A stretch of 64,000 nucleotides of DNA. It comes from Hyalella azteca (taxonomy: Eukaryota > Arthropoda > Malacostraca > Amphipoda > Hyalellidae). The notes below the pieces were generated by a model. That model saw nothing but the letters and a program-made list of their open reading frames with translations. It made no database searches and had not been told where the DNA came from. The translations under genes were made by a program, and so were the position numbers. Location: contig NW_025931949.1 of NCBI RefSeq assembly GCF_000764305.2, positions 1-64,000 of the forward strand, read 5' to 3'. Position 1 is the first letter of the stretch; each line of letters starts with the position of its first letter. Below, in pieces: positions 24,610 to 37,470 of this stretch.

Positions 24610-26691
24610 CTAATAAAATTATGATTATTTAGTTTGTAAATAGAAATAAGCATCCACTGAGCCACTTTTCGATATAAAAATTATTTTAATGACTTACTCG
24701 TTTATGTGAAAATTTTGCTGCTAAGAAACTCCCAAATTTCAGCAACATAGTTTAATAATAAATTTATTTGACGTGAAGTCTTTTGAATCACCATATAAAG
24801 TAGAGATGCACTACTGGCTACTGCAGAGATAAAGCTAATAGAAACATCATCATGTATTGTTCACATGTGAGGTTCTTAAATGGATATAATTTTCTTATCA
24901 CATAAATCATTGACGAGTAAACAAACTTGGGCCACGCGATGCTATGACTTAGATCAGTTGGATGCGAGCGCCGCTATAAGCAAGGAAAATAAAAATTGCA
25001 TAAAAACATGCTATGTACTGAAGAAGACCAGATTTTTAGAAAACATTTTGTTAATGTTTGTTCGACTTCAGCCAATAGTGCAGATATACAGTAGCTACGC
25101 ATAGAATTTCAACTTCTTTTACCACCGGATTTTGTAGGAATAACTTTACACATATCCAAGCAATCAATGGCGAGGTGAAGCTAAACAAGTAAATGTGTTC
25201 ACTTAAAAACAACTGTCATGTTCATTTATTACCTTTATCGTGTATATCTTTAAATCCATGAGTTGCAAAAAACACGTTCAGTGAAGAAAATTACACGAGG
25301 ACGATGTTTTGAAAGAACAAACTTACCTAATTTATGGAATTTAAATCACTAAAGAAAATTTGATCTTTCCACGAATGGAATCGGATCTATTGTATCGTTC
25401 TAGTGTATCGTTTATTCAGATTTCATTTGGGCGAATATACTAAAATTGGTGTCATGGATGCATTTTATTATTTCATACAAATATTTCTTTTCAGCAATCA
25501 AAGTGCGAGGCTTAGTGTAAGTTAATTCAATTTAATTATGACTAATCGTATACAGTGTATCCAAGTGAGAAAGTAAATTCAGTTCTCATAACGCATGCAA
25601 AAGAGAATACATTGCCGTGCGTGTTACTTCTATTCATGCATACAAGTTTAGTGATGCTAGCAAGCAGTATTTCAATAATTTCAAAGCTAAAATGCACATT
25701 TTCGATCGAAAATCATACTTTAATCAAGTTTATATGAAGCCGCAACGTGCTGGTAGTGTAGATAAAATTACGAACACTTGAATGAAAACTGTCCTTTCAT
25801 AAATAATACTCAATCGGTAGAGAATTTCAGATCAATATTTCCTAATAATCATTAAAATGTTCAGCCAAAAAAAAAAAGACCATATTACTAAACTTACAAG
25901 GCAATGACCAGAAATACACATGGATTTTAGGTGTAGTTCATGACTGCTTGATCGATGGAAATAAGAGTAGTAAATAAGTGTAATGTTTTGAAGCTACAAT
26001 AATTTACCTCTTCATCTACTAACTGCTACGTTAACAATGACTAGTCTCTTAGTGAATATTACCAAAATCTATATTCAGAGTATACAATTAGTGTAGGTAT
26101 AGACTAGAATGGGATACTCCCATTAGATCGAGTCAATAATACTGTAAAGACCACTTAAAGGGTATAGCATTAAAGCCCGTGTAATGGAAAGAGAAATCAA
26201 TTAATACGAAAAATGTTCAAGGTTGTAATTAAATTTTTATACGAGCGTAACTTACTGCCATAGTTTCTTGTGTCATTCCATTACAGAATGAGTAAATAAA
26301 ACAATAGTTTCACAAACTTCGAATTTGAGATAATGTTTTCGCGATGCAAATTTCCAGTCGGACCATTGTGAAAGAGTTGAAATTACACATAAGAAGTTCA
26401 GATTTCTCCTCCAGTCTCAAGCTTTCGCTAAACTGAGCTCCAAAATAATCTATCAGCTGATCAAAGTAATTTTAAGTAAAAAAGTAGGTTTTCGTCGTAC
26501 GGAAACGGCCGATGAGCGACTATTCACTTTTCAATTTTAAGTTGAAGGGCTTTAATTTTGTGTGGCTGATGACAAGTGGATGGCTTTAGCGAAATTTTCG
26601 TGCGCTGAAGCTGATGAGTAAAATATAATGCCATAGCGATAGTTGAGTGATAAAAATAAATATTTTATGAGACTTTTAGCGACTAGGAATT

Positions 26692-29600
26692 TTAGAAAGA
26701 GTAGTCAGGCTGGGCAGAAATGTCGCCATGCCAAAAAGGGTCTCTGCCATACTCCATGACAGACGTCATGCCCTGAGGGACGTACTGATGGCTGGAGGAG
26801 TAGTCCAGAGAATCCATCTGGGGTGACAGAGACGAGCTGGATCCTGTCATAGGGTGGCCGTACAGGCCTGGACTGCTGGACGAGCAACTCGCGTAGTAAC
26901 TGGAGAAAAATTTATCAAACAAATATCAGCTGTTTTATTCATGGAAAATAAGTTAGTAAGAGGCTATTGAATTCCCGATTATTTGCGTGTTGTTTTTTTA
27001 TTAACCAAGAGGTTAACCAGGATAGGCTTACAGGAAACAAATGATTTTATTTTGACAACAGATTGCCGGAGGGACAAATAACTGAATTATTTACTTGTTA
27101 TTTCTAATTGACGAAGTGCAAGGCAGACTCACAGGACAATAAACGATTTTATAATAACAACAGCAGGCCATCACTTAGAACAAAGTATAAAATTGAGGTA
27201 GTCAGTACCGGAGTGGGGGCGGCATCGCAGTGACGTTGTAGGGAGGGGGGTCGTAGTTAGCGTAGCAAGCGCCCTGCGGCACAGCCAACGTGTTCGCTAG
27301 ATGGCGGATGTAACGAATGGCCAACCTAGAATTATTAATTAGGAACAATTATTATTATTTAATTATATATCAACTTTCTGGCTTAATGTTAACCTAGGGA
27401 TTCCATGAAGTTTATGTAAGTTACATTGCACATTAATCCAATGATCATTACACTGAAATGTATGATGGTGAGCTTTGTCGCTTGTCATTGACTTTAGGGA
27501 AGATGGCTTGGGTAGATAATTATTCATTTATGTTATCATTGAAATATCAGAGGATTAAATGCCCTGCAATAAATTGGTATTCTTTTATTACTATAATAAT
27601 ATAAATTTTCTGGAAACGATTAACTTTGGTAAGAACAAAGGAAGTATTAACGACGGTGAGCGTGAATGGTTGAAGAAGCCAATACCGGAAGAGTATTTCC
27701 GTGGTTCGTCGTGTAAAAAATGTGCAATTAAAATTGTTGTCGTTTAGAAATTCTCAAACGAGAAAAATTGAGAATGTTGAACAAAAATGCAAAACGGCAG
27801 GTAACTACTTAATTATATACATTTTAATACTTTTTCAGTGAATCTCAAGCGTATGGGAAGCAGTAAAAACATTAGGCAGTACAGATCTGGTATAAACTTG
27901 TATACAACAGTGGTCGCAAAAAAGTATCAAACCAAATAGATAAATGAATTCAGAGACTTCATGTCTGTAATCGATAAAATCGGATAAATTTTGAATTCAT
28001 AGCGTTAGATACATCACAAAATGAGAAGTTAGTGATCAAAATTTAACAGGGGATGCCAATTTATAAATAGAAACATGGGAGGAGCTTATTTGAGTCTTGC
28101 ACGCGCCACTCCAAAATTGCTGCAATACAAGTTTTTTTCTGAACTCTATGGTTCTTGTTATTAGCTCGTAGAGGTCTCTAACTACACGGGACTTAAGTGC
28201 TAGAAGGAAGTATGCAGCAGATTATTTGGCAGCTGCCGACGAGTTTTTTTTTTTGGTTTATGGAAGGCGTGGCTTGCAAGACGCGTGCGCGTGCGAGGCG
28301 CTCTGGGGCAGGTGGTGATAAGTTATGTCTGTTGGGTGTCTATTCCATCGTGATTACTGACAATATTCGAGGCATAAAAAAGGTTCAATTAAATAATTTA
28401 ATGAGAGGATTTTTTCATAAAAGTAATACTGTCAGACTCAACTGTCGTGTAACTAATGAGAGAATAGACCGAACCTCAGGCACATAAAAATGGCGTTGAA
28501 CAGATGCAAGACAAATATTAAAAGAACCCATAGTGGAATTTAATGAGAAAAAATTTTTAATAATGATAAATGAAGGTAAAGAGTGTTTTTTGTTATTATA
28601 AAAAATAAGTCAGAATTTCATTTAAATTTGAGCGTTCCCTACACGAGGAAAAAAATTGCCGACTGCTGTTTTTTGACAACAATCTATTCAGGAATGCTCC
28701 ACCATCTGTGGCGCCAAAAAAGGAATGAGGTTAAAAAATTGCTTTCTGAGAACCAAGAACACAATTCAAGAATTGTTTTTTATCGTCGGATTTTCATTTT
28801 TTCTAGGTTATTTTACCTCCGAGATTCTGAAAAAAATTGATTGAATTGATTGCAGATTTTTAAACGGATTCAAAGTATGAGAGTTCGATACCTCAGGTTT
28901 GCTTTGCCGCATCTCTGTTGACATTTTAGGTTCATTACCTGCCTTGAATATGTCGAGAATGAAAAGGTAGCTCAAGTTTATGAGTCCAAGACAAGAATAT
29001 CTGTGTCGTAAACTTGTTTTTTTTCTTTAAATTAGGATTATTGAATGAAAGCAGCGTTTAACAGAATAAAAAATCACTTCTATAATGAACACGTCAAAGA
29101 TATATTGAAAAATATTCTTAGCTTTGGAATCCAATAGCACAGAATCATTTAAAGGTGTTGAAAAAATATTTTTACCCTAGTTACTAGTGTAACTGCTCGA
29201 TGTTTAGCAATTAGCGGTCAGTGTAGCAACATCGCAGCCGGGGTCAAGCACAATCAACTCTATAAATATCAGGAAGTGAATAATTTCTAAGTTAAAAGCT
29301 TTTAGAAGCTACTTTGTTATTGAATTTCTTCCATTGGTCCTATTGATACTGTTGTCCACTTTTAGGAAGCGTAATGAATTATGTGCCAAAGCAATTTTAA
29401 CGACATTTGTAACTTCTCGTAATTTTTGGGGAAGTATTCAGCGGAAGATAATTCAGACCGTTAAGAAGAAGACACTTTGTGAGGGGAGATACAAATTACA
29501 GAAATAGGTTAGAAAAATCTGAACGCTCTTTTCTAACGAAGGTTAGAACGAAACGATTTTTGTAGTCATGAACTCCTCTGAAAAAACTTCAACTCATACT

Positions 29601-32600
29601 CCCAGAAAGTGTCCTTCAATGAAGAAGACACACAATATCATGACAGCTATAAAAACCATTTGAACGTGCAGATCATGACTAATTCTAAACCATTTCTATG
29701 ATTTTAGAAGTAAAAATGTGCGATTCCCATCTGTAGCAGCGCAGGTCGCATGAGTGGAGCGAAGTCGGTCTTGCGTGTGAATGATACAATACCTCCAGCA
29801 ATACACGGCAGAGGAAACATTACTCTCTACAATCATTTCCCTTCTAATGATGTAGAATAATACAGAATTTTTAAGAAAATATTTAAAACATATGAATAAT
29901 TTTGAATTGAAATTATCACGGGTCATTAGAGGAACAAATAATTCTTTAACTTAATCAAATTATTTTTCCAATTACGTCTTGCACTTTTCGACATGTGTAA
30001 AACCAAAGGAAAATCTTCGACACAACACTTGGTACCTATACGCTAACTATGGAATGTAAACTAGCCGTTGAACACTTGTTCAAATTTGAATCTGAAGCTA
30101 AAGTATAATCGAAAAGCAAAGGAATGATAGAACATAAGCTAGACAACTTTTACGCTGAAATCGGCAGTAAAGATTGATGATCATTGTAAAGAAAATTCCT
30201 CTACTTTTAAGAGACAAAAGAGAGTATATTTCGATTTTGTTGGTTTTCTCCTCTTCACTCCCCCTGTTTTACTGAGGTTACTCAGCTCGATGGAAGGCAG
30301 CACAGATGTGCTCAACACTTGTGCACACTCGCCCTGGACTGCGTCACGACTCTTCATTGATCAACCCGTCAAATTTCCCATGAACAACGTCTCATGAGTA
30401 CACAGCGTGAAATGCATGTTCCATCTTCAAGTGCGTGCATAACCGTAAAATGTATACATTATGCTAAACGGCATTCATTCATTGGCTACATCTGGAACCT
30501 TCTAGGCAAATCGACTGTAATCGAGCTTAACATACGTACACCATAGTAAAATAGCGCTCCTTGTGCTATTGTCTATCTTATTAGAAAAATCATAATGTTT
30601 TCACGCAATAAAGTATTCTAAAATTAAAATTATGGGGAGAATGGCTTACCTCAAAGTTTCCAGCTTGGAAGGAAATCTATCTCTTCCGCTGAAAAATAAA
30701 AAGTGTTTTAGAGCTTGAGAATCACAACCTAATATGAAAATTACATACTTACATCAATAAATTCATTTATTTATTAAGAAACGTCACTATGATCCAATTC
30801 AACAACAATATAAATAATTAGATGATTTAGGTTTTATTTACACTGCAAACATATTCAAAGCATTGTCAACCTATATGCTTATTCGCGTATTGAAACAATT
30901 GTCGGTTTCGTTGAGGCTGTAACAGACACTAATTTTATTAATTGATAGTGTAAACTGAAGGCTGTTGATTAAATACACCCAATTCTTTGGTTACACAAGC
31001 AAATTTTACCTGATATTGTCCATCTTAGAAGGCTTCTTGCCAGGCGGGCGGCAGACAGGCAAGCGGTCTCTCAGCTGGTCGAACGCGTAGTTCATGTCGC
31101 GCATTCGCGTGCGTTCGCGATCGCAGGCTGACTTCTTGTACTCTGCTGGCAGAGTATATTGTGAACATCTCATTCATGCATTATATAATTTTATTCTCTT
31201 CTGTCAACAGTTAGGGATCGGGAAAACTTTCTCAGACATTGATCATAAACAAGTGTTTTCGTAAGAAACATATTTTTACAGTAGCCAATTACTTAGCACG
31301 AAATTTCCAGCTCCATGTAGGATCATCAATACAAATTCGTTGTTTTCGAGAGGTGGAATTGATTAATGGCATCACAGAAAGCAGTATCTGCTCTGTGATG
31401 CAGTTATTTAACACTCACAATAAACAACTTTTCAACCTTTCAATGATCTTTCGCCATTTAAACGCACAAAAATATGAGGTCTCTTATTTTTTAAATTTTA
31501 ACAATGTCATATTTAAGAAAGTATTCATTCTGTGTCTGTTAAAAAAGGTTTTTTAATATTACGTTAAAAAAGATGTGAATTCTATATTCCAAAATCTTAC
31601 CGTCACGCGAGAGTTTTTCTTGGACCTTTGCACTTTTTCCTTTTCCTCCTCGAGATCCAAGTCCGCCTTTGGGATTTGTTTTCTTGCCCCAAGGCGAAGA
31701 TAAAGACAAAGTAGAAACGGATGACGTCGTAGCGGCCGATGAGTTGGAGACACCTGAAGGAAGGGACGCCTGGAAAGCTGCTGATGCTCTGCGTGTGACC
31801 ACGGAACTCGAGCTGTGCTTGGACACGAAGGCGGAGACGGCCTGGTGGGGATCCTGCGACTCACCCGTTGCATATGCGCCCGCAAGGGTGAAGGAGGAAG
31901 GGGAGTAGTTGCTGCAGTAGTTTTGGCTTCCCAGATCCATTGGGAATCTGTAGTAGAAACGGTATTAATTATTTGTCAATTTACTTAAATAATTTATAGA
32001 AGCGGTTATGGTAGCTAAGTAACAAAAAAAATCGCAGATTTAGAAACACAACTCAGATTTCATCGACCAAAAATTAATCTGAAACTACCTGATTTATTTA
32101 TGTTCAAATGAATGAAACAAACATAACGGAAGTAACTCATCCAGCTTCCTCATGCACACGTGCCTGGGATAGTACCCATCATGAGTGGGGTACGACGGAA
32201 CTTGGTAGGCTAACTCATTTTCATTTCGTACAGTCAAGCCACCAGTGATGTTCATGTCGGTTCCGTTGAAGCCATACAGCAAAGAATTGTGGCTCACGCC
32301 GTTCGAAGTGTCGTAAGATTGCAAGTGCGGATCTGTGGTCGATGAGAGGGCACGCATGTGAGCTTGGCAGCTTTCGTCTCGGTCTCGAAATTCTTCTTCC
32401 GCGTACGAAACGTAGTGTTGGGGAGTGCCTAGAGCCAGCGGCCTGAAAGTTGTGATAAATCAATGCGACAGCCAAATTTTATTCACGTTTGTATAGAGAA
32501 CGGGTCCCTGCATTGCGGCTACGTTAACTCCTGGGGGCAATGCTTGAAGGGTCGAAATTTGACTCAACTTATTTGACTCAATAATATTGAAATTTATTAT

Positions 32601-34282
32601 GAAATAATAAAGAAGTGCTAACAAGTAAATTAACTCAATTTTGAATGACTCAAATGACTCAATGTGTATCAACATAATGATTTGAAATGCATGTAAGGCT
32701 TCGAGGAAAAGTAGCTAAGAAAATTACTAGTACGTAAAATTAAGATTTCGATGAAGAACTAGTAATCCTTTTGGAAAAAAACAATGCAAATAAACCGATT
32801 TATAAAATAAACGAATATGTACGAGCATGCATAATATTATTATTTTATTGGTTCATTATTCATATAGAAATGCACTTGTTTAATGTTTCAAAAATATCTA
32901 TTGCTAAAGTCTTAAATTTCTTACTTAAGAGTCGCATACGAAGGTGCAGGATCTTTCGGGTATCTGAAGGAATCTGCAACTCGACTGAAAGCCGATTCGA
33001 TACTCGGAAGCTTTGCTGATGACCCATCAACGGAAGTCGACATGTTGCTTCCGCCGTCAGCCAGACTCCCTCCATCGCTGTGGCCGTTCCCGATGGAAAC
33101 GTTAGCTTCATAATCCCCAATTTTTATGCCCAAGTGACTGCAAGTTAGCGTAGAGGAGAAGGAAGATGAACTTGAATTCATGGCATTCTCCAAACCACTG
33201 GTCTCTGATAATCTGTCTTCTATTGCCTCCGATCTTGCTGTTAGACTACTGTAGTCAACAGGGACGATTTGTGGTGACTCCTGAGCCTCGTTTCGTTGTA
33301 TGAAAGATGACACATTGCTGAAGGTTACTGACGAGGCACTAGGAGCTCCCATGAAAACGTTGCAGGTTTTGAACCCTTTGAAATCCGCCACTGGGGATTT
33401 GGCACCGGAATCGGAATTCGACGGTGACGAACGAAGTGCATATGTTTGATCAGATGCGGAATTCTCGTTCTGAAGTGCCGTGTTGTGAGTAATGACTGAA
33501 GTCGAAGATGTTTGTGGCAGCAGGTGACTGGAGATTGACTCCGAGGGAGTCGGTAGTTCGGTTTTCACTACTGGTTTCTTTTCGGTTTCTGTTGAATTTT
33601 GAGAACTAGAGGCCTGATTGTCTGATAATACGGTTGTGTAAATTTTATTTTCTCTGTCAATAGCAGGGGTTTTTGAAGAAGAAATTTGGAAACAAGTTAC
33701 GTTGGATGCAGTCGCGTCTTTGCTTACATTGCCAGGAGCCCGGATGACTTTAATAGGATTACTAGTTGCTGAAATATCAGGTTCACTCGAAATTGTTCGT
33801 TTTGCGAAAACTTCCAAATGTTTACTGACTCCAACAGGCCGCTTGATGACACTTGCAGTTTTATCTTCAATGAGCAATTTACTCTGAGTTATTTTCACCA
33901 CTTTTTCGTAATCGGTGCGATGCGATTCCTCTTTGTTGTATGGAATAACTTTCGTCTTAGCCAAATCGTAACGATCCAAATCAGACTTGACTTGAACTTT
34001 ATATTCATTTTCTATGCTTAATGGCGCGCTATCAGTTGAAGTTTTTGCAAGTTTATTCGGTATTGAAGCTCTGGGTCCTGTAAGGATTCTTTTGGGGTTT
34101 ATTTGGAGAACTTTTATGGTGTTTGTTTGCTTAAGCGTTCCAGTCTGTTTTGATTCAGGAGTTTGTGCCTTGCTGGTCGTGCAATCTAAAACTGCTTCAG
34201 TCATTTCTCGAATGTTCGCCTGATCTTTCCTTTGGATCGGAGCCGAGTAAGTGCTCTTTGCGACTTTCCCAGGTCGTGGCAT
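26692..34282 (-). CDS. bHLH transcription factor, Sage/Mesp-like, seven coding exons (~822 aa)
   Basis: Exons on the minus strand: 34283-32925, 32442 to about 32176, 31947-31601, 31142-31010, 30688-30650, 27325-27209, 26899-26692. Frames and phases agree at every junction; only the donor of exon 2 is uncertain (32176 or 12 bases further 3'; both stay in frame). Start ATG is at 34282-34280, just inside the first coding exon. Residues 1 to about 655 are Ser/Thr/Asn-rich and low complexity. The bHLH follows: basic region '[13 protein letters not shown]', helix 1 '[11 protein letters not shown]', loop with PPGKKPSK, helix 2 '[14 protein letters not shown]'. The ERxR core matches group A E-box binders, and the PPGKK-SK-x-E-x-LRLAI stretch is typical of Sage/Mesp relatives. 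The C-terminus is Ser/Tyr-rich. It is expected to act in the nucleus as a heterodimer with a Daughterless/E protein. The N-terminal extension is far longer than usual for such factors. Confidence 0.85.
30650..30688 (-). CDS. 39-nt in-frame microexon in the bHLH loop
   Basis: Part of the bHLH gene. It is bounded by TTTATTTTTCAG and GTAAGC and is phase 2 on both sides, so it can be included or skipped without changing frame. Inclusion adds 13 residues containing PSKLETL just after PSKMDNI of the previous exon. Skipping gives a loop of canonical length ([14 protein letters not shown]). Confidence 0.8.
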
Positions 34283-34283
34283 G

Positions 34284-36773
34284 CTGAAAAAATTGACAAG
34301 TTGCAAATGGGGGCAAAAACGATGATATTAATCTTATAAATATTTTGCAATTACCCATCAGAATAAATATAGAGAAAATCTAAAATGTAAGTTAGATTAA
34401 TGATGTTGATTTGATAATTAGTAACTGGGCCTTTGTGCTAGCATGAGTAACGCACGAACTGAATAGTGGCTATCCGACATCTGGCATACGCCATTTTGTG
34501 TGACATGTCGTTGGAATAGAAATAGATCGATGGTCGCTTGAACAAATTTCTTATGTGTAAAATTGATGATCAGTTGACTAATTCTAAATCACTTATTTCA
34601 CCATCATCAGTGATATTCCGCAAAATTTTTGAGCGTGTGAGCAAAAATAACATTGACCGCATCTGATAAAATGAATAAGTTTAGTCGTATTTTGGGATGA
34701 CAGCTCGAATTTTGCAATACGCCATTATTTGCACTCGCTATCTATAACAAATGTGGTTTAATAAACAATATGATCGTTTTGCGTAGATTTCATATTAGAA
34801 AGATTTGAAAATAAAAGTCAACAACGTAAGCTCCTAAAGAATTTAAAAACAATAATTGTCGAGAATTTAAGCAGATAAATCACTGCACTCGTCAGTGTGT
34901 CAGAAATTCAGTAAGCACTGCATTTTATACTTATGGTTTTTGGCAGTTATGTGATAAGTTTAATATTCGCTGCACAAACATGCTGCACGTATAATATTCG
35001 CTAAACGAACTTTCGAGTTCATCATAAATAATAAAAAAAATATATATGCTCGTATATTAAAATAAGGCTCTCATTGATCCGCTTTCACAATTATTGCTGA
35101 ATTTTTTATCTATACAAGCTGAGTGTACTAGTGTAAAATATAATATTGATTATATTATAAAATAAAATGATGCAGTATAATATGATATAATATAATATAG
35201 TATCATATAATATAATATAACATAATATAAAATATTATACTATATATAATCACTGTACAAAATCAAATAAATGAATATTTGCTACTTACAGAAAAAATGT
35301 ATAAATAATAAACTGTGAAATTTTTGGGAACTTTGAAGGCTCTCAATTTGAAATCAAAGATTATATTTGGATTCTTCCATACCAAGGATCGCTAAAGTCC
35401 AGGCATCAAAGACCCGACACATTAACTTGTCTAGACCACATAGGCCAGCTTTGAAAATTTTGCACGTGTGACAGAGTATACTGAGCTGGGTAGTTGTACA
35501 AGTGTGAGATGAAGAGCAGCATCTGTTTCAAATTATATTATCCTAAACACTTGACTTCTTTACTGCACCTGTTTTTAAATCACAACACTTGCCGACATGG
35601 CACACACTTTCTACAGATGCGAGTAAAGTCGGCTGAAGCGATCAGTTGTGATTGGGATCCAGTGGGTTCCACATCTTTCTTGCACAAAATTTTGCAGACG
35701 CTCGAAAAGTTAGCATGAAATTTTCTAGCTCACCGAATGATGAGCCACGCCATTAACAATGAAACAACAGCGGCCACCTCAGCACTTATAAATGCATGAC
35801 AAGCAGAAATTTTTCGAATTGTCACCAACTAAGACGGGCTTCACTTCAACACAAGAGCCAAAGTTAAACTGATAATTTCCAGCTGGATGGAGTATGAAGA
35901 AGCGAGTGTTTGCCACGAGGGGGCAGCTGCCGTCCGATGGAATATCTCACAGAGACAGACACAGATTTTAATGAGGAGCAGGTGTGAGGGGGAGACGATC
36001 GTGCAGGTGTTCTTGCTAGCAACTCTGGCGGCCAACGGACATCTGTGTACATATGCACTGGAAACGGCGCTGAAAAGAGTAATAGAGAGCATGTTGCACA
36101 CAAATTCATTCACACACACGACAATATCGCAGAAGAAAGCAGTATGGATTTCAATAATGTTTATGATAAATTAACGTTTACTTATTTCTGAGAATTTTGA
36201 CATGTCTGTCGTGCAATGTTGAAAAATGTCCCCGATATTTGAAGTTTTGCCTTCCGGTGTCGAAAAGAGCTGGGCTTCCGAAGAAGAGAGGATTATTGGT
36301 GCCACTCAAATCCGCTGCAAGGAAGACTTATCGGAAACCGGACGTGATGGGGCGTTCTGTCGGTTATATAATGAATGAAGAAAGTTTGTCGACCTGACGA
36401 TAACTTGATTTTATCAGAGAGGTGGTTTAAAAAGTAACTTAAAAGTAAGTAAAACTTGTATAAAATCTCATATTTTTATAATTTATCCCCAACGTTGCTG
36501 AGATAATGTTAGAACAAATTAATTATTGTAGAATTTAAAAAGAAATAATTTTAAAGGAAACTTACAAATATTTACTCATATAGTGTTAGAGAACAAATAG
36601 AAAAAAGTAGTTAAATTTTAATGACCAAAGATGGTGTTTATTTGTGCTGTGAGTGAAATATAGGTAAGACTGGAATATATAAATTAAAAAAGACATTAAG
36701 AACATAATGGATTTTATTGGCAAAGAAAACCCTGTGCAATTGTGCAAAGATAAGGCATTAGAGCGTAGTAATC
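34284..36773. other. upstream region of the bHLH gene; GC-richer patch at 35740-36110
   Basis: The first coding exon begins at a splice acceptor (AATTTTTTCAG), so a 5'-UTR exon and promoter must lie to the right. The stretch 35130-35260 is AT-only repeat. The stretch 35740-36110 stands out by higher GC and E-box CAGCTG sites (35926-35931 and 35880-35885). It may hold the promoter, a non-coding exon or an enhancer; its ORFs on both strands look incidental. Confidence 0.35.
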
Positions 36774-37345
36774 GCTTTGAACGAATTTGAATACATTTAA
36801 GCTTTATCTCCTTGAGCGCGTTTGAACGCATCGAAGTATTGTATATTTGAGCGAGTTTAAACGCATCAAAGTGTTATATATTCGATCGAGTTTAAACGCA
36901 TTAAAGCATTATATCTTTGAGCGAGTTTAAATGCATGAAAGCGTTATATCTTTGAGCGAGTTTAAACGCATTAAAGTGTATATATCTGTGCGAATTTAAA
37001 TGCATGACAGCGTTGTATCTTTGAGCGAGTTTAAACGCATTAAAGCGTTGTATGTTTGAGCGAATTTAAACGCATTAAAGCGTTATATCTTTGAGCGAGT
37101 TTAAACGCATTAAAGCGTTGTATGTTTGAGCGAGTTTAAACGCATTAAAGTGTTATATCTTTGTGCGAGTTTAAATGCATGATAGCGTTGTATCTTTGAG
37201 CGAGTTTTAACGCATTAAAGCGCGTTGTATGTTTGAGCGAATTTAAACGCATTAAAGCGTTATGTCTTTGAGCGAGTTTGAACGTATTAAAACGTCATCT
37301 GTAGGAGCGATTTTGAACGTATTAAAGCGTAATATCTTTGAACAT
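36774..37345. repeat. 35-bp minisatellite, ~16 copies
   Basis: Tandem units of 35 bp with the core GAGCGAGTTTAAACGCATTA followed by AAGCGTTATATCTTT. Variants differ at a few positions (GAGCGAATTT, TGTATG for TATATC). The edges are more diverged than the centre, as expected for an array growing by unequal exchange. Confidence 0.93.
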
Positions 37346-37470
37346 ATTAGTATAGTATAGTAATTTGGCACTGAAGAATCGGCCTGTTGCCGATTCTTGT
37401 ACTTTTCTTGACTAGTTCGCAGATCTCAAAGACTGGCCTTTTGATCAAATATTTTCCACGAACGGTAGGT
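37345..37470 (-). mobile_element. SINE-like family B copy adjoining the minisatellite
   Basis: A short (TATAG)n tail at 37346-37360 is followed by the family-B body (GCCGATTCTTGTACTTTTCT, then TGACTAGTTCGCAGATCT). It directly abuts the last minisatellite unit. Confidence 0.6.

Larger units (their letters stand above)
18982..26691. other. long intergenic or intronic region, little supported
   Basis: Contains a dispersed repeat (20527-20677), a compositionally distinct stretch at 21780-22830, and two doubtful exons described separately. 5' exons of the zinc-finger gene could lie here. A direct duplication of CACCATTACTTAGGTATA occurs at about 21308-21344. I see no other gene. Confidence 0.45.

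Noticed and set aside
32487..32540. Exon-like frame [19 protein letters not shown] with a GT donor just before bHLH exon 2
   Set aside because: It would end in phase 0 and cannot join exon 2 (needs phase 2), and the intron would be only 44 nt. The direct join 32925/32442 restores the frame.
35864..36174. Overlapping 81-95-codon ORFs on both strands
   Set aside because: Open frames on both strands are expected by chance in the GC-richer patch; no exon structure supports any of them.
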